Below, one piece after another: positions 24,853 to 33,391 of a DNA stretch of 64,000 nucleotides. Origin of the DNA: JANQQJ01 sp046290575 (GTDB taxonomy: Bacteria > Pseudomonadota > Alphaproteobacteria > SMXS01); NCBI GenBank assembly GCA_046290575.1, contig JBKAGX010000011.1:8504-72503 (forward strand), written 5' to 3'. Below the pieces are notes generated by a model that saw nothing but the letters and a program-made list of their open reading frames with translations, was not told where the DNA came from and searched no databases. The position numbers were made by a program, and so were the translations under genes. Numbering within the stretch: position 1 is the first letter of the stretch; the number at the start of each line of letters is the position of its first letter.

Positions 24853-26046
24853 ATGGTCCGTCATGAACTGATCGAAATGGCGAAAGACGCCATCGCCCAT
24901 CACGAGGCCGATACGGTGCAGCAGGTGCCCGAGGTCATGAAGATCAAGGCCGAGGTCTATACCGACCCGGCTCGGTTCGAGCGCGAGAAGAACCAGATTT
25001 TCAGGCGCATGCCGCTGATGCTGGCGGCATCCTGCGAACTGCCGAATGCAGGCGATTACAAGACCATGGACCCCATCGGGGTGCCGGTGTTGCTGGTGCG
25101 CGGCAAGGACGGCGACATGCGCGCGTTTTTTAACAGTTGCTCGCACCGTGGCACCAATGTCGCAGTGGGCGACGGCAATGCCTCGCGGTTCGTATGCCCA
25201 TATCATGGCTGGACGTTCAATCAGAAAGGCGCTCTGGTCGGTGTTGCTGCCAGCGAGGATTTCGGTGAGGTCGACAAGGACGAGAATTGTCTCAAGCAAT
25301 TTCCGGTGCTGGAAAAAGCCGGGTTGATCTGGGTGGTGCTCGATCCCGATTCACCGCTCGATATCAACAAATTCCTGTCGGGCTATGACGATCTGCTGGA
25401 GGGCTTCGGGTTCGAGGACTGGCACTTCTTCGAACGCCGGACGCTAAAGGGCCCGAACTGGAAGATCGCCTATGACGGCTATCTGGATTTTTATCACCTG
25501 CCTGTCCTGCACGGGAATTCCTTCGGGCGGGACATCTCGAACCGGGGCAATTTCTATGCCTGGGGGCCGCATCAACGCATCCTGGCGCCGTCGCCAAACA
25601 TGCCGGGCCCCGATGACACCAACGTCGTGGCGATCAAGGACAAGGGCGAGGACAACTGGCCGGACGAAGCCCTGATGGAAGGGGTGTGGACCATCTTCCC
25701 GCATGTCTCTATCGCCAGCTTCCACGGCGGGGGCCGCGGCGCGATGGTCTCGCAGCTATTCCCGGGCGACACGGTTGGCGAATCCTATACGGTACAGACC
25801 TACCTGATGGCAAAAGAGCCGAGCGAAGAGGTTGCCGCCGGCGCGCATGATCAGTTCTCGCTGCTGGAAACCGTGGTGCGTGACGAGGACTATGCGACGG
25901 GCCTTCGCCAGCAGAAAGCGCTGGAAGCCGGCCTTACGGAGTATGTCTATTTCGGGCGCAACGAAGGCGGGGGGCAGGCGTTCCACGGCTGGGTCGAAAA
26001 AATCCTGGCCGCCGAGGATGACGAATTGAACGATCTGTTTTCCTAG
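24853..26046 (+). CDS. Rieske aromatic-ring-hydroxylating oxygenase, alpha subunit
   Basis: 397 residues. The N-terminal Rieske [2Fe-2S] domain has FFNSCSHRGTNVAVG and FVCPYHGWTFN (CxH and CxxH ligands, about residues 97-120). The C-terminal catalytic domain has DGYLDFYHLPVLHGNSFG, giving the mononuclear iron histidines (about residues 213-222). Such enzymes add O2 to aromatic or other hydrophobic substrates, using a separate reductase, and none is adjacent. The substrate is unknown. The neighbours are an EthD-like gene upstream and a convergent membrane protein/TetR pair. Confidence 0.92.
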   Translation: MVRHELIEMAKDAIAHHEADTVQQVPEVMKIKAEVYTDPARFEREKNQIFRRMPLMLAASCELPNAGDYKTMDPIGVPVLLVRGKDGDMRAFFNSCSHRGTNVAVGDGNASRFVCPYHGWTFNQKGALVGVAASEDFGEVDKDENCLKQFPVLEKAGLIWVVLDPDSPLDINKFLSGYDDLLEGFGFEDWHFFERRTLKGPNWKIAYDGYLDFYHLPVLHGNSFGRDISNRGNFYAWGPHQRILAPSPNMPGPDDTNVVAIKDKGEDNWPDEALMEGVWTIFPHVSIASFHGGGRGAMVSQLFPGDTVGESYTVQTYLMAKEPSEEVAAGAHDQFSLLETVVRDEDYATGLRQQKALEAGLTEYVYFGRNEGGGQAFHGWVEKILAAEDDELNDLFS

Positions 26047-26091
26047 ATTCGTTGATTGGCCTAGACTTTTTGATTGAGTGTGGGGCCGAGC

Positions 26092-26454
26092 CTACACGAC
26101 GCACCATAGCCGCCGCCGGGTGAAGAGGAAGAGGCACAGGACGGTGAACACGCCGTGTAGCACCACATCGACAAACAGCGTGTTTGCGATGCCCAGCGCT
26201 ACTGCGATGGCCAGATGAAAACTGGCAAGGATCCCGAGGACGGCACCCGTGGCGCCATAGCTTTCCCGATGCGGCCATGCCCAGAACACCGCGCTGCCGA
26301 TGGCAAGCGCGACAAAGGCGTAGTTCCAGGACCATAGCACCGCGCTCGCGTTACTTGTATCGACGATAAGGTCGGGCATGGCGAGCAGAACACCCGCGCC
26401 CACGGCCTCTATCAACAGGTTTGCAATAAGGGCGGCTGAATAGAGCATTTTCAT
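26092..26454 (-). CDS. Four-helix membrane protein of unknown function
   Basis: 120 residues forming four hydrophobic segments (AALIANLLIEAVGAGVLLAM, AVLWSWNYAFVALAIGSAVF, AVLGILASFHLAIAVALGIA and VVLHGVFTVLCLFLF) with a basic end. Small four-helix proteins of this size are often encoded next to a TetR regulator that controls them. Here it overlaps the TetR gene by four bases, so the two are co-transcribed. No motif allows a function. Confidence 0.75.
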   Translation of the reverse strand: MKMLYSAALIANLLIEAVGAGVLLAMPDLIVDTSNASAVLWSWNYAFVALAIGSAVFWAWPHRESYGATGAVLGILASFHLAIAVALGIANTLFVDVVLHGVFTVLCLFLFTRRRLWCVV

Positions 26455-27074
26455 CTGTTCGTCCCGTTGGTGAGCAGGGCAGGCAGCACATAGGTCCGCG
26501 TGTAGCGCTCCACGTCTTCGAGTGTCGGAAATATCTCTGAGCGCTCCATGAACATGAACTCGACGCCCAGCAACCAGGTCAGCAGTTCTTCATGGTCCAA
26601 GCCCGGCCGCAGCTCTCCATTGGCCTCGGCGTCGGTAAAGATCGGCGTCCAATATTGCCGGTTTGACTCAAGCACGCGGGGGTCACTTGCCGCGACATAG
26701 GCAGTATAGGGCACATTGGTGGGGGCGATGATATCGGCCCACAGAGGGTCGGCTTCCATTACCTCGACCGTTGCCTGAAAGGTACGGACCACGCGGTCGG
26801 CAAATTTTGTGATGCCCTTCAGCTTGGTCGCCCGAAAGTCGTTGATGGCGAACGCTTCCTCAACCAGCACGGCGCCGACCAGCTCGGTCTTGTCCTTGAA
26901 GTAGCGATAGAGGTTGGGCCGTGCGATGCCCACGTCTTCCGCCACCATATCCATGGTCGATTCGGCGAGTCCCGACGCCCGAAAGCGCTGTCGAGCCGCC
27001 TGAATGATCTCGGCGCGGCGGCCTGCTTTCCTGCTGGATTTCTGCGTTTGGGGCTGGGGCATGGGTAGCGACAC
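26451..27074 (-). CDS. TetR/AcrR family transcriptional regulator
   Basis: 207 residues. The N-terminal helix-turn-helix is RRAEIIQAARQRFRASGLAE, continuing to IGIARPNLYRYFKDKTELVG (residues 18-65). The C-terminal half is an all-helical ligand-binding and dimer domain. The start may be ATG 27074 or the nearby ATG 27062. It is divergent from the amidohydrolase-P450 genes, with a 30-bp palindrome between them. It therefore probably represses both itself and that operon, with a metabolite of the pathway as inducer (inference). Confidence 0.92.
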   Translation of the reverse strand: MSLPMPQPQTQKSSRKAGRRAEIIQAARQRFRASGLAESTMDMVAEDVGIARPNLYRYFKDKTELVGAVLVEEAFAINDFRATKLKGITKFADRVVRTFQATVEVMEADPLWADIIAPTNVPYTAYVAASDPRVLESNRQYWTPIFTDAEANGELRPGLDHEELLTWLLGVEFMFMERSEIFPTLEDVERYTRTYVLPALLTNGTNR

Positions 27075-27101
27075 TTTTCAGACTCGACAGATCAAAATAC
27101 A

Positions 27102-27131
27102 AGTGATACATTTATTAAATAATGTATCACT
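27102..27131. promoter_or_regulatory. TetR operator palindrome in the divergent promoter
   Basis: AGTGATACATT (27102-27112) and AATGTATCACT (27121-27131) are perfect 11-bp arms separated by 8 AT-rich bases. It lies between the TetR start (27074) and the amidohydrolase start (27150), whose GGGAGGG ribosome site follows directly. Confidence 0.85.
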
Positions 27132-27149
27132 AATGGGAGGGCGAGAACG

Positions 27150-28913
27150 ATGCACGAATTCGATCTGCTGATCAGGGGCGGCACCATCATCGATGGAACG
27201 GGCATGAGCCGTTTCAAAGGTGATATCGGGATCAAGGACGGCGTGATTGCCAAAACGGGTCTCGAGCTCACGGGTAGCGCCGCGCAGGTGATCGACGCAG
27301 AGGGCAAGATCATCGCGCCGGGCGTGATCGACCTTCACACCCATTACGACGCCCAAATTCACTGGGACCCGTACTGCACCAACTCAGGCTGGCACGGAAC
27401 AACCAGTGTCGTCGTCGGCAATTGCGGCTTCGGCTTCGCCCCCTGCAAGCCTGAGAACCGTGACCGCTATATGCTGATGATGGAGAACACGGAACAGGTT
27501 CCCTATGAGGTCATGGGCCGCGCACTGCCCTGGACCTGGGAGACCTTTCCCCAGTGGATGGACCATCTGCGGGCGTTGCCGAAAGGCATCAACATCTCCA
27601 GCTTTTTGCCCCTCAACGCGCTGATGATCCATGTGATGGGGATCGATGCGGCGAAGTCGCGGCCTGCCACCGCCGATGAGCGCCGCCAGATGGCCACGCT
27701 CCTCAACGAGGCGATGGATGCGGGCGCGATCGGTTTCGCATTCTCCTATCAGGGCATGAAGAACGGCCATACCGACTATGACGGGTCGCCCATGCCGACC
27801 GACATCATGGACCCTGAAGAAGCGTTCTTGCTTGGCGAAGTCCTGCGCGAGCGGGGGCAGGGGTTCATTCAAGTGCTGTCCGACCTGCCTGGATGCGCCA
27901 CCAATCGGGGGATTATCGAGGAACTGGCCGAGCGGTCCCGCCGGCCCATACTCCACAATATCCTGCAGATCATGGACCAGGCGCCCGAGTATCACGAGGG
28001 CATTCTTGAGTGGCTGGACGACATGGCGGCCAAAGGCCACGCCGTCTACACCCAGGCGATGTCCATGCGGTCCTGGACCGAATTCAACTTTGTCGATTAC
28101 AACTTCTGGGACGGCATCGACCCGATTTTCAAGGAGTTCTCGCTCGCTGGAGACGCGGGCGACAAGCTTGCCCTTGCGGCCGATCCAGATTATCGGGCGC
28201 GCTTTCGGGCGACCTATACGCCCGAGGCGATGATGGAGGCCGGCGGGCCGCTTGAGTCGTTCAAGCTCGTCGATGCCCACGGGACCGCGCCCTATGCGGA
28301 TTTCGAAGGGCAACTGCTGGGCGAGATTGCCGCAGCGCGCGGCCTCGGCATAGTCGATCTGTTTTTCGACCTCTTTATCGCGACGGATGCGCAGGCCGAG
28401 GTCCGCACGACGCTGCTGGGCACGGAAGATCCCGAGCTTGTCGCCAAGGTGCTGCGGCACCCGCGGGTGCTGTTCGGCGCTTCAGACGGCGGCGCCCATG
28501 TGAAGTACTGGTCTGGGGGGCAGTTCTCGACCGACGTCATCATGTGGCTGGCGCGCGAGTCTCAACAGATGTCGCTCGAGGACATCCACTTCAAGCTGAG
28601 TTATCTGCCCGCACGCTTCGCGGGTTTTGATGGACGCGGCGCGCTGCTGCCCGGCTATGCGGCCGACGTGATGATCTATGACTTTGACGCATTGTCCTGC
28701 GATTTGAGCCGTTACCGGGTCGTCAACGATCTGCCGGGCGGTGATTGCCGCCGCGTGACCTATGCCGAAGGTGTCGATGCGGTGATCGTCAACGGACAGG
28801 TCACGTTCGGTAAGGGATCGACCTGCACCAACGCGGTGCCGGGGCGCGTGCTGTCGCCAACACCGCCCGTGAACCATGCCAGCGCGCCCTCGATCGTCGT
28901 CGCTGCCGAATAG
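27150..28913 (+). CDS. N-acyl-D-amino-acid deacylase-like amidohydrolase
   Basis: 587 residues of the amidohydrolase superfamily. It opens DLLIRGGTIIDGTGM, then GVIDLHTHYDAQIHWDP supplies the HxH metal site (about residues 66-75), and VVVGNCGFGFAPCKPENRD is the D-aminoacylase subfamily signature. The later FGASDGGAHVKYWSG carries the catalytic Asp region. The real substrate need not be an acyl-D-amino acid; amide or cyclic-amide hydrolysis is likely. The P450 gene follows after 30 bases, so both are probably one TetR-controlled operon. Confidence 0.88.
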   Translation: MHEFDLLIRGGTIIDGTGMSRFKGDIGIKDGVIAKTGLELTGSAAQVIDAEGKIIAPGVIDLHTHYDAQIHWDPYCTNSGWHGTTSVVVGNCGFGFAPCKPENRDRYMLMMENTEQVPYEVMGRALPWTWETFPQWMDHLRALPKGINISSFLPLNALMIHVMGIDAAKSRPATADERRQMATLLNEAMDAGAIGFAFSYQGMKNGHTDYDGSPMPTDIMDPEEAFLLGEVLRERGQGFIQVLSDLPGCATNRGIIEELAERSRRPILHNILQIMDQAPEYHEGILEWLDDMAAKGHAVYTQAMSMRSWTEFNFVDYNFWDGIDPIFKEFSLAGDAGDKLALAADPDYRARFRATYTPEAMMEAGGPLESFKLVDAHGTAPYADFEGQLLGEIAAARGLGIVDLFFDLFIATDAQAEVRTTLLGTEDPELVAKVLRHPRVLFGASDGGAHVKYWSGGQFSTDVIMWLARESQQMSLEDIHFKLSYLPARFAGFDGRGALLPGYAADVMIYDFDALSCDLSRYRVVNDLPGGDCRRVTYAEGVDAVIVNGQVTFGKGSTCTNAVPGRVLSPTPPVNHASAPSIVVAAE

Positions 28914-28943
28914 ACCCGCAATTTATTCACTCTGGAGAGCTCC

Positions 28944-30293
28944 ATGAACATCGAAAGCCCCGTTGCGGCAACTGCCACGAGCTATATTACCGACGAAATG
29001 AAAAGCGACCTTGATGCCGTCATCAAGGCGATTCCCCCCAGCCAGCTTGTCTCACCGGATCACCAGGTGCCGGGCATGGACCCGGAAGTCTCCTGCGATC
29101 CCTACACTCACTTCAAAAGCCTGCGCGACCGCATGGGCGAGGTGCTCGAATACAGAGACGGGATGTATGGCGATGTGAGCGTCTACAACGTCTTTGGCCA
29201 CGATCTCTCGAAGCCCAATTTCTGCGTGCTGGGTTACGACCTGATCCGCCAGATGTGCATGGATAAGGAGAGCTTCATCAACAGGGAGGCCTATGGCATG
29301 CACACCAAGGCGCAAAGCGACTTTCCTCTGGTCAATGAAATGGACGGTGACGACCACCGGCTCACGCGTGGCCTTTTCGACCGTGAGGTGTTTTCCAAAC
29401 AGCACATGATCGATTTCTCCGACCAAACGATCAGCCCCATGGCTGATTTCCTGACCAAGCGCATCGCGGCCAAGCTTGAGGCCGGCGAGGCGGCGGAACT
29501 TTGCCGCGACCTGGCGCTGCCGCTGCTCTACAGCTCCATGGCGCGGATCGTCGGGGTGCCGCTGGTCGATCTCACCTATTTTGTCGATATGGGCGAGCGG
29601 GCATTTGGCGCCAGTCGTGATCCGCAGGCGGCCTATGCCGCGGTTCAGGAGTTGGCCGCCTTCTTTACGGAGAAATATCACGAGCGCAAGGCCGGCGGCG
29701 ACCTCGACAGCGGCGACCTGATGTCGATGATGGCCAAGGCTGAGCGCAATGGCCGCAGCTTCAGTGACGCGGAAATCATTGCCTATTGCCGCTTCCTGTT
29801 GCCCGGGGGCATTGAGACGACGTGGCGGCAAACAGCCAATGTCTGTTACGCCATGATGACCAACCCCGACGCTTATGCCGAAGTGGTCGCGGACCCCTCA
29901 CTCATTCCGGCCGCTATTGAGGAGGCGTGCCGGTGGCTGGCGTCCGGCTTCGTTGTACCGCGCATCGCGGCCAGAGATACCGAACTCGGCGGTGTTGCCA
30001 TCCCGGCGGGATCAAGCATGGTGGGCATATTCGGCGTCGCCAATCGCGACGAGCGTATCTGGGACCGTCCTGACGATTTCGATCTGCACCGGGCCCGCAA
30101 AGCGCATCTGACCTTCAGCGTGGGCTCGCATATCTGTATGGGGCAGCATCTGGCCCGACAGAGCCTGGCCGGCGCGTTGACCGCGATGGTGAACAATCTG
30201 CCGGGTATGAAGCTGGCTTGTGAACCGGCGGACATCCAGCTCACCGGTTTCCAGATCCGCTGCCCCGAAAGGGTGCCGGTCACGGCGGCCTGA
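28944..30293 (+). CDS. Cytochrome P450
   Basis: 449 residues with all P450 hallmarks. The I-helix oxygen-activation segment is LLPGGIETTWRQ (about residue 285). The ExxR is EEACRWL, and the heme-thiolate loop is FSVGSHICMGQHLAR (about residue 395). It is a soluble bacterial class with no membrane anchor. Situated 30 bases after the amidohydrolase and under the divergent TetR palindrome, it probably oxidises a related substrate. GGAGAG precedes the ATG. No ferredoxin is adjacent; the closest is at 43249. Confidence 0.93.
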   Translation: MNIESPVAATATSYITDEMKSDLDAVIKAIPPSQLVSPDHQVPGMDPEVSCDPYTHFKSLRDRMGEVLEYRDGMYGDVSVYNVFGHDLSKPNFCVLGYDLIRQMCMDKESFINREAYGMHTKAQSDFPLVNEMDGDDHRLTRGLFDREVFSKQHMIDFSDQTISPMADFLTKRIAAKLEAGEAAELCRDLALPLLYSSMARIVGVPLVDLTYFVDMGERAFGASRDPQAAYAAVQELAAFFTEKYHERKAGGDLDSGDLMSMMAKAERNGRSFSDAEIIAYCRFLLPGGIETTWRQTANVCYAMMTNPDAYAEVVADPSLIPAAIEEACRWLASGFVVPRIAARDTELGGVAIPAGSSMVGIFGVANRDERIWDRPDDFDLHRARKAHLTFSVGSHICMGQHLARQSLAGALTAMVNNLPGMKLACEPADIQLTGFQIRCPERVPVTAA

Positions 30294-30361
30294 CGCTGTT
30301 AGTTACCCGGCACCGGATAGGGCTAAGGCGTAATGTAATTACTTATCCAAGGATTAATGGC

Positions 30362-30553
30362 CTAATGGCAATGGACGGTGCCTGTTTTATGGTCTTTGTG
30401 GCAGCACTGACCGGGCGGCGAGCTTTTTCTGCATCCGCCTCCATGCCCTGGTTCAGCGCATATGATGGCAGCCCGTTCCTCTGTTGAACCGCTGGCTTTG
30501 GCCCCGCCTAGAGCCAGGGTCACGGTGAACGCGGCCGCGATTAGGACTCTCAT
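30362..30553 (-). CDS. Small secreted Cys/His-rich protein
   Basis: 63 residues from ATG 30553, chosen because GGGGGAGGA lies just upstream. A signal peptide (MRVLIAAAFTVTLALGGAKA) is followed by a mature peptide of about 43 residues with six cysteines and a His/Cys-rich end (GQCCHKDHKTGTVHCH). The CHxDxKTGxxHCH ending resembles YHYH-type small exported domains. Metal binding is plausible but not shown. It is divergent from the carotenoid oxygenase. Confidence 0.75.
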   Translation of the reverse strand: MRVLIAAAFTVTLALGGAKASGSTEERAAIICAEPGHGGGCRKSSPPGQCCHKDHKTGTVHCH

Positions 30554-30716
30554 ATTGTCCTCCCCCAATCGTCATGTAATTCGGGACAGCCTACAATTGG
30601 ACGCAAGGTCAGGCAAACCCTGCTCCTCAATCTTTCTTTTACAGCGTAAAATTTGTCATTGAATTTCGATCTGTGCTCCCTGACAATGCGGCAACAGCAA
30701 ACGAGGAGCACTCACT

Positions 30717-32072
30717 ATGTCAGCAGTCCTGAAAGAAGACGTCCCCGGCCACCTGCGTGGCAACGGTCGTCCGGTTACCGAAGAACTCACCCTGACCGAC
30801 CTGAAGGTCACCGGGAACATTCCGCCCGAGCTCGACGGACGTTACGTCCGCGCCGGCGCCAATCCGCTGTCGGGCCACAGCGATCACCCGTTCCTGGGCG
30901 ATGGCATGATGCACGGTGTGCGGCTTCGCGACGGCAAGGCCGAATGGTACCGCAACCGCTATGTGCAGACGCCGTTCATCAAGAACCCCGATATCGACGT
31001 CCTGGACATGTCCGTGATGATGGACATGAAATCATCGAAGGCCAACACGCACGTTATCGGTCATTCAGGCAAGATTCTCGCACTTGAGGAAGGCCACTTC
31101 CCCTATGAGCTGGATGGTAATCTTGAAACGGTAGGCGCGACTGACTTTGACGGTATCCTGAAGGGCTCCTTCACGGCGCACCCGAAGATCTGCCCCGTGA
31201 CCGGCGAGCTGCTGGCCTTCGGCTATTCCGCGCTTGCACCCTATCTGCGCTATCTGCGCGTTTCTGCAGACGGCAAGCTGGTGCAGACCGAAGAAATCAC
31301 GGTCGGCGGGCCGACCATGATGCACGACTTCAACATCACGGAAAACAATGTGATTTTCATGGATCTGCCGGCCTGCTTCGATTTGAACGCAGCGATGAGC
31401 GGCGAGATGCCGATCCGCTGGAACGATGATTATCCGTCACGTCTGGGCGTCATGCCGCGCAACGGCACCGATGCTGATGTCACCTGGTACGACATCAATC
31501 CGTGCTATGTGTTCCACCCGATGAATTCCTATGAGGACGGCGACAAGATCATCCTCGACGTCGCGCGCTTCCCCTATATCTGGCGCGAGTCGACCATGGA
31601 CTTCCCTGATGCGGTGCTGTGGCGTTGGACCATCGACACCAAGACGGGCACCGTCCACGAAGAGCAGGTTGATGACCGCCCTGGCGAGTTCCCGCGCGTT
31701 GCCGATGACGTTGTCGGCTTGAAGCACCGCTATGGCTATGAGATGCGCGGCGCTGAAGGTGGCCTGGTTGGTGACCCGACCAGGGACGCCGGCGGTATCC
31801 GCAAATATGACCGCGAAGCCGGCACGTTCTCCGATGTCGATTTCGGCGTTGGCCGTATCGGCGGTGAGCCGGTCTTTGCCCCGGCCGCTGGCCGTGAAAG
31901 CGAAGACCACGGTTATCTGATGACCTATGTCTACGACGCGGACACAGACCTGAGCGAACTGATCATTGTCGATGCCAAGTCCATGGACAACGAGCCGGTT
32001 GCCCGGGTGCACCTGCCGCGCGTGCCGGGCGGATTCCACGGCAGCTGGATTCCGGCATCAGTCGTAAGCTGA
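30717..32072 (+). CDS. Carotenoid cleavage/lignostilbene dioxygenase family protein
   Basis: 451 residues of the RPE65/carotenoid oxygenase family, which use Fe(II) held by four histidines to split an alkene. Candidate ligands are the His residues in FTAHPKICPVTGE, MMHDFNITENN, VFHPMNSYEDGD and GFHGSWIP. Near the start, PELDGRYVRAGANPLSG and FLGDGMMHGVRL are family motifs. GAGGAG precedes the ATG. The substrate may be a carotenoid, apocarotenoid or stilbene. It heads a same-strand run with the UGA-containing thioredoxin-fold gene and an SDR. Confidence 0.93.
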   Translation: MSAVLKEDVPGHLRGNGRPVTEELTLTDLKVTGNIPPELDGRYVRAGANPLSGHSDHPFLGDGMMHGVRLRDGKAEWYRNRYVQTPFIKNPDIDVLDMSVMMDMKSSKANTHVIGHSGKILALEEGHFPYELDGNLETVGATDFDGILKGSFTAHPKICPVTGELLAFGYSALAPYLRYLRVSADGKLVQTEEITVGGPTMMHDFNITENNVIFMDLPACFDLNAAMSGEMPIRWNDDYPSRLGVMPRNGTDADVTWYDINPCYVFHPMNSYEDGDKIILDVARFPYIWRESTMDFPDAVLWRWTIDTKTGTVHEEQVDDRPGEFPRVADDVVGLKHRYGYEMRGAEGGLVGDPTRDAGGIRKYDREAGTFSDVDFGVGRIGGEPVFAPAAGRESEDHGYLMTYVYDADTDLSELIIVDAKSMDNEPVARVHLPRVPGGFHGSWIPASVVS

Positions 32073-32091
32073 TCTGAAGATGTGTTTGCTT

Positions 32092-32121
32092 GGACAGCAG
32101 GGTCTCAGGACCCTGCTGTCC
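32092..32121 (+). terminator. Strong 13-bp hairpin after the carotenoid oxygenase gene
   Basis: GGACAGCAGGGTC (32092-32104) pairs perfectly with GACCCTGCTGTCC (32109-32121), TCAG loop. There is no T-run, so it may be a processing, pause or imperfect termination site. Confidence 0.6.
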
Positions 32122-32183
32122 GGGCAATACCGACGGCGCGGACTTTGTGCTAACCTTGTCGCGACGCGTGAGGGAGAAGCAAG

Positions 32184-33281
32184 ATGGTCACTGTTCTAAC
32201 CGAAACAACAAATGTCGATGTGCCAGGGTCCGGCGAAAACGATCTCTGGCTCAACAAGACTGATGTGGACACAGCGACCGGTTGGGTGCTGAAGCCGGAA
32301 GGCTTCTGCCAGGGTGATATTTGCGTCCCCGTTCCGGCAGGACAGGAAGACGCCTTTATCAAGGACGACCATGTCAATGTCTCTGCCTTCTGGGCCCACA
32401 TGAACAAACCGGCCGTGTCGTCCGATAGCGGTGATGTCTGGTTTCTGGGAGAAGGCGCAGACAGCCGCAATGACGCGTTGCTCAGTCTCGAAGCGCCGGA
32501 TTTCACACTGCCGGATCTCGACGGCAAGATGCATTCTCTGACGGATTTTCGAGGGAAGCGGGTGCTGCTCGCCACCTGGGCATCCTGGTGAGGATGCCGG
32601 CTTGATCTGCCAGTTTGGCAGACCCTTTACGAAGAAGTAGCCGACCAGGACTTTATCATTCTTTCCGTTGCCATGGACGCGGATGTCGAGGCCGCGCGGC
32701 CTTGGATTGAGAATGCCAACCCGACCTATGTGACACTGATCGACCGGAACCACGTTCTGTCGTCGCTCTATAATATGGTGAACGTGCCGCAGGCCGTCTG
32801 GATCGATGAAAACGGCATTGTGGTGCGGCCGACCGAGACAGCGGGGTCGATCGATATTCTGCGTGATTTCGACCCTGCCAGCGGCGGATTCTCGCCAGAG
32901 ACCCTGGAACGGGCAGGGACGGCGAAAAACACCTATGTTGGCGCCGTCAAGGACTGGGCGATCAAGGGTGCCGCCAGCCAATATGTATTCGATGCTGCAG
33001 CCGCACGCGCGCATGTCCCTGAAATGACAGATGGCGTGGCACTGGCCCATGCGACCTTCCAATTGGGGCAGTATCTGCACCGCGAAGGCCGTTCAGATGA
33101 GGCAGACGCCTTGTTCGCCCGGTGCCGCGAGCTGCATCCCGCGTCCTGGAACATCTTCCGCCAGACGACGGAAAAGGAAGAGACCGGCATCGCGGTCGGC
33201 GAGGAATTCTGGGGCAAGGTGATGTCGCTGGGCGACGAGCAATATTATGCCAGTGTCGATATGGACGGCATGCCGGATTAG
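32184..33281 (+). CDS. Thioredoxin-fold (TlpA/redoxin-like) protein with in-frame UGA, predicted selenoprotein
   Basis: A single frame of 366 codons (365 residues) interrupted only by TGA at 32589-32591, codon 136. Upstream the frame ends LATWASW; downstream it continues GCRLDLPVWQTLYEEVADQD without a shift. Thioredoxin-fold relatives have Cys at this point (WASWCGCR, from memory), so UGA stands for the peroxidatic/first redox Cys and Cys138 would be its partner. Domains: an N-terminal segment with Cys42 and Cys47 (FCQGDICVPV), a redoxin domain about 100-250 (APDFTLPDLDGKMHSLTDF before the active site, NVPQAVWIDENG as the cis-Pro region), and a helical TPR-like tail. A hairpin matching the bacterial SECIS model lies 15-31 bases after the UGA. 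Alternatives are a nonsense mutation or a sequencing error. Confidence 0.85.
32606..32622 (+). promoter_or_regulatory. Candidate bacterial SECIS element
   Basis: Perfect 7-bp stem TCTGCCA (32606-32612) with TGGCAGA (32616-32622) and a GTT apical loop (32613-32615). The loop starts 21 bases after the UGA codon, and its first base is G. Published bacterial SECIS models, as I recall them, place a small apical loop with a G among its first two bases about 16-37 bases from the UGA. Confidence 0.75.
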
Positions 33282-33391
33282 TCACGATATGCTGGCGCAC
33301 CTGTCTTCCCCTCGCAAGAGTTAGCCGCTACGCTTGGCGCAGACCATGGGCCTGTTCGTGTCCATCATCATGTAACGGGGGAGACGTTTCA

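Noticed and set aside
32673..33281. A separate gene starting at an internal ATG after the UGA of the thioredoxin-fold gene
   Set aside because: It has no ribosome site and lacks the first part of the redoxin domain. The stretch between the UGA and this ATG encodes conserved-looking residues (GCRLDLPVW) in the same frame.
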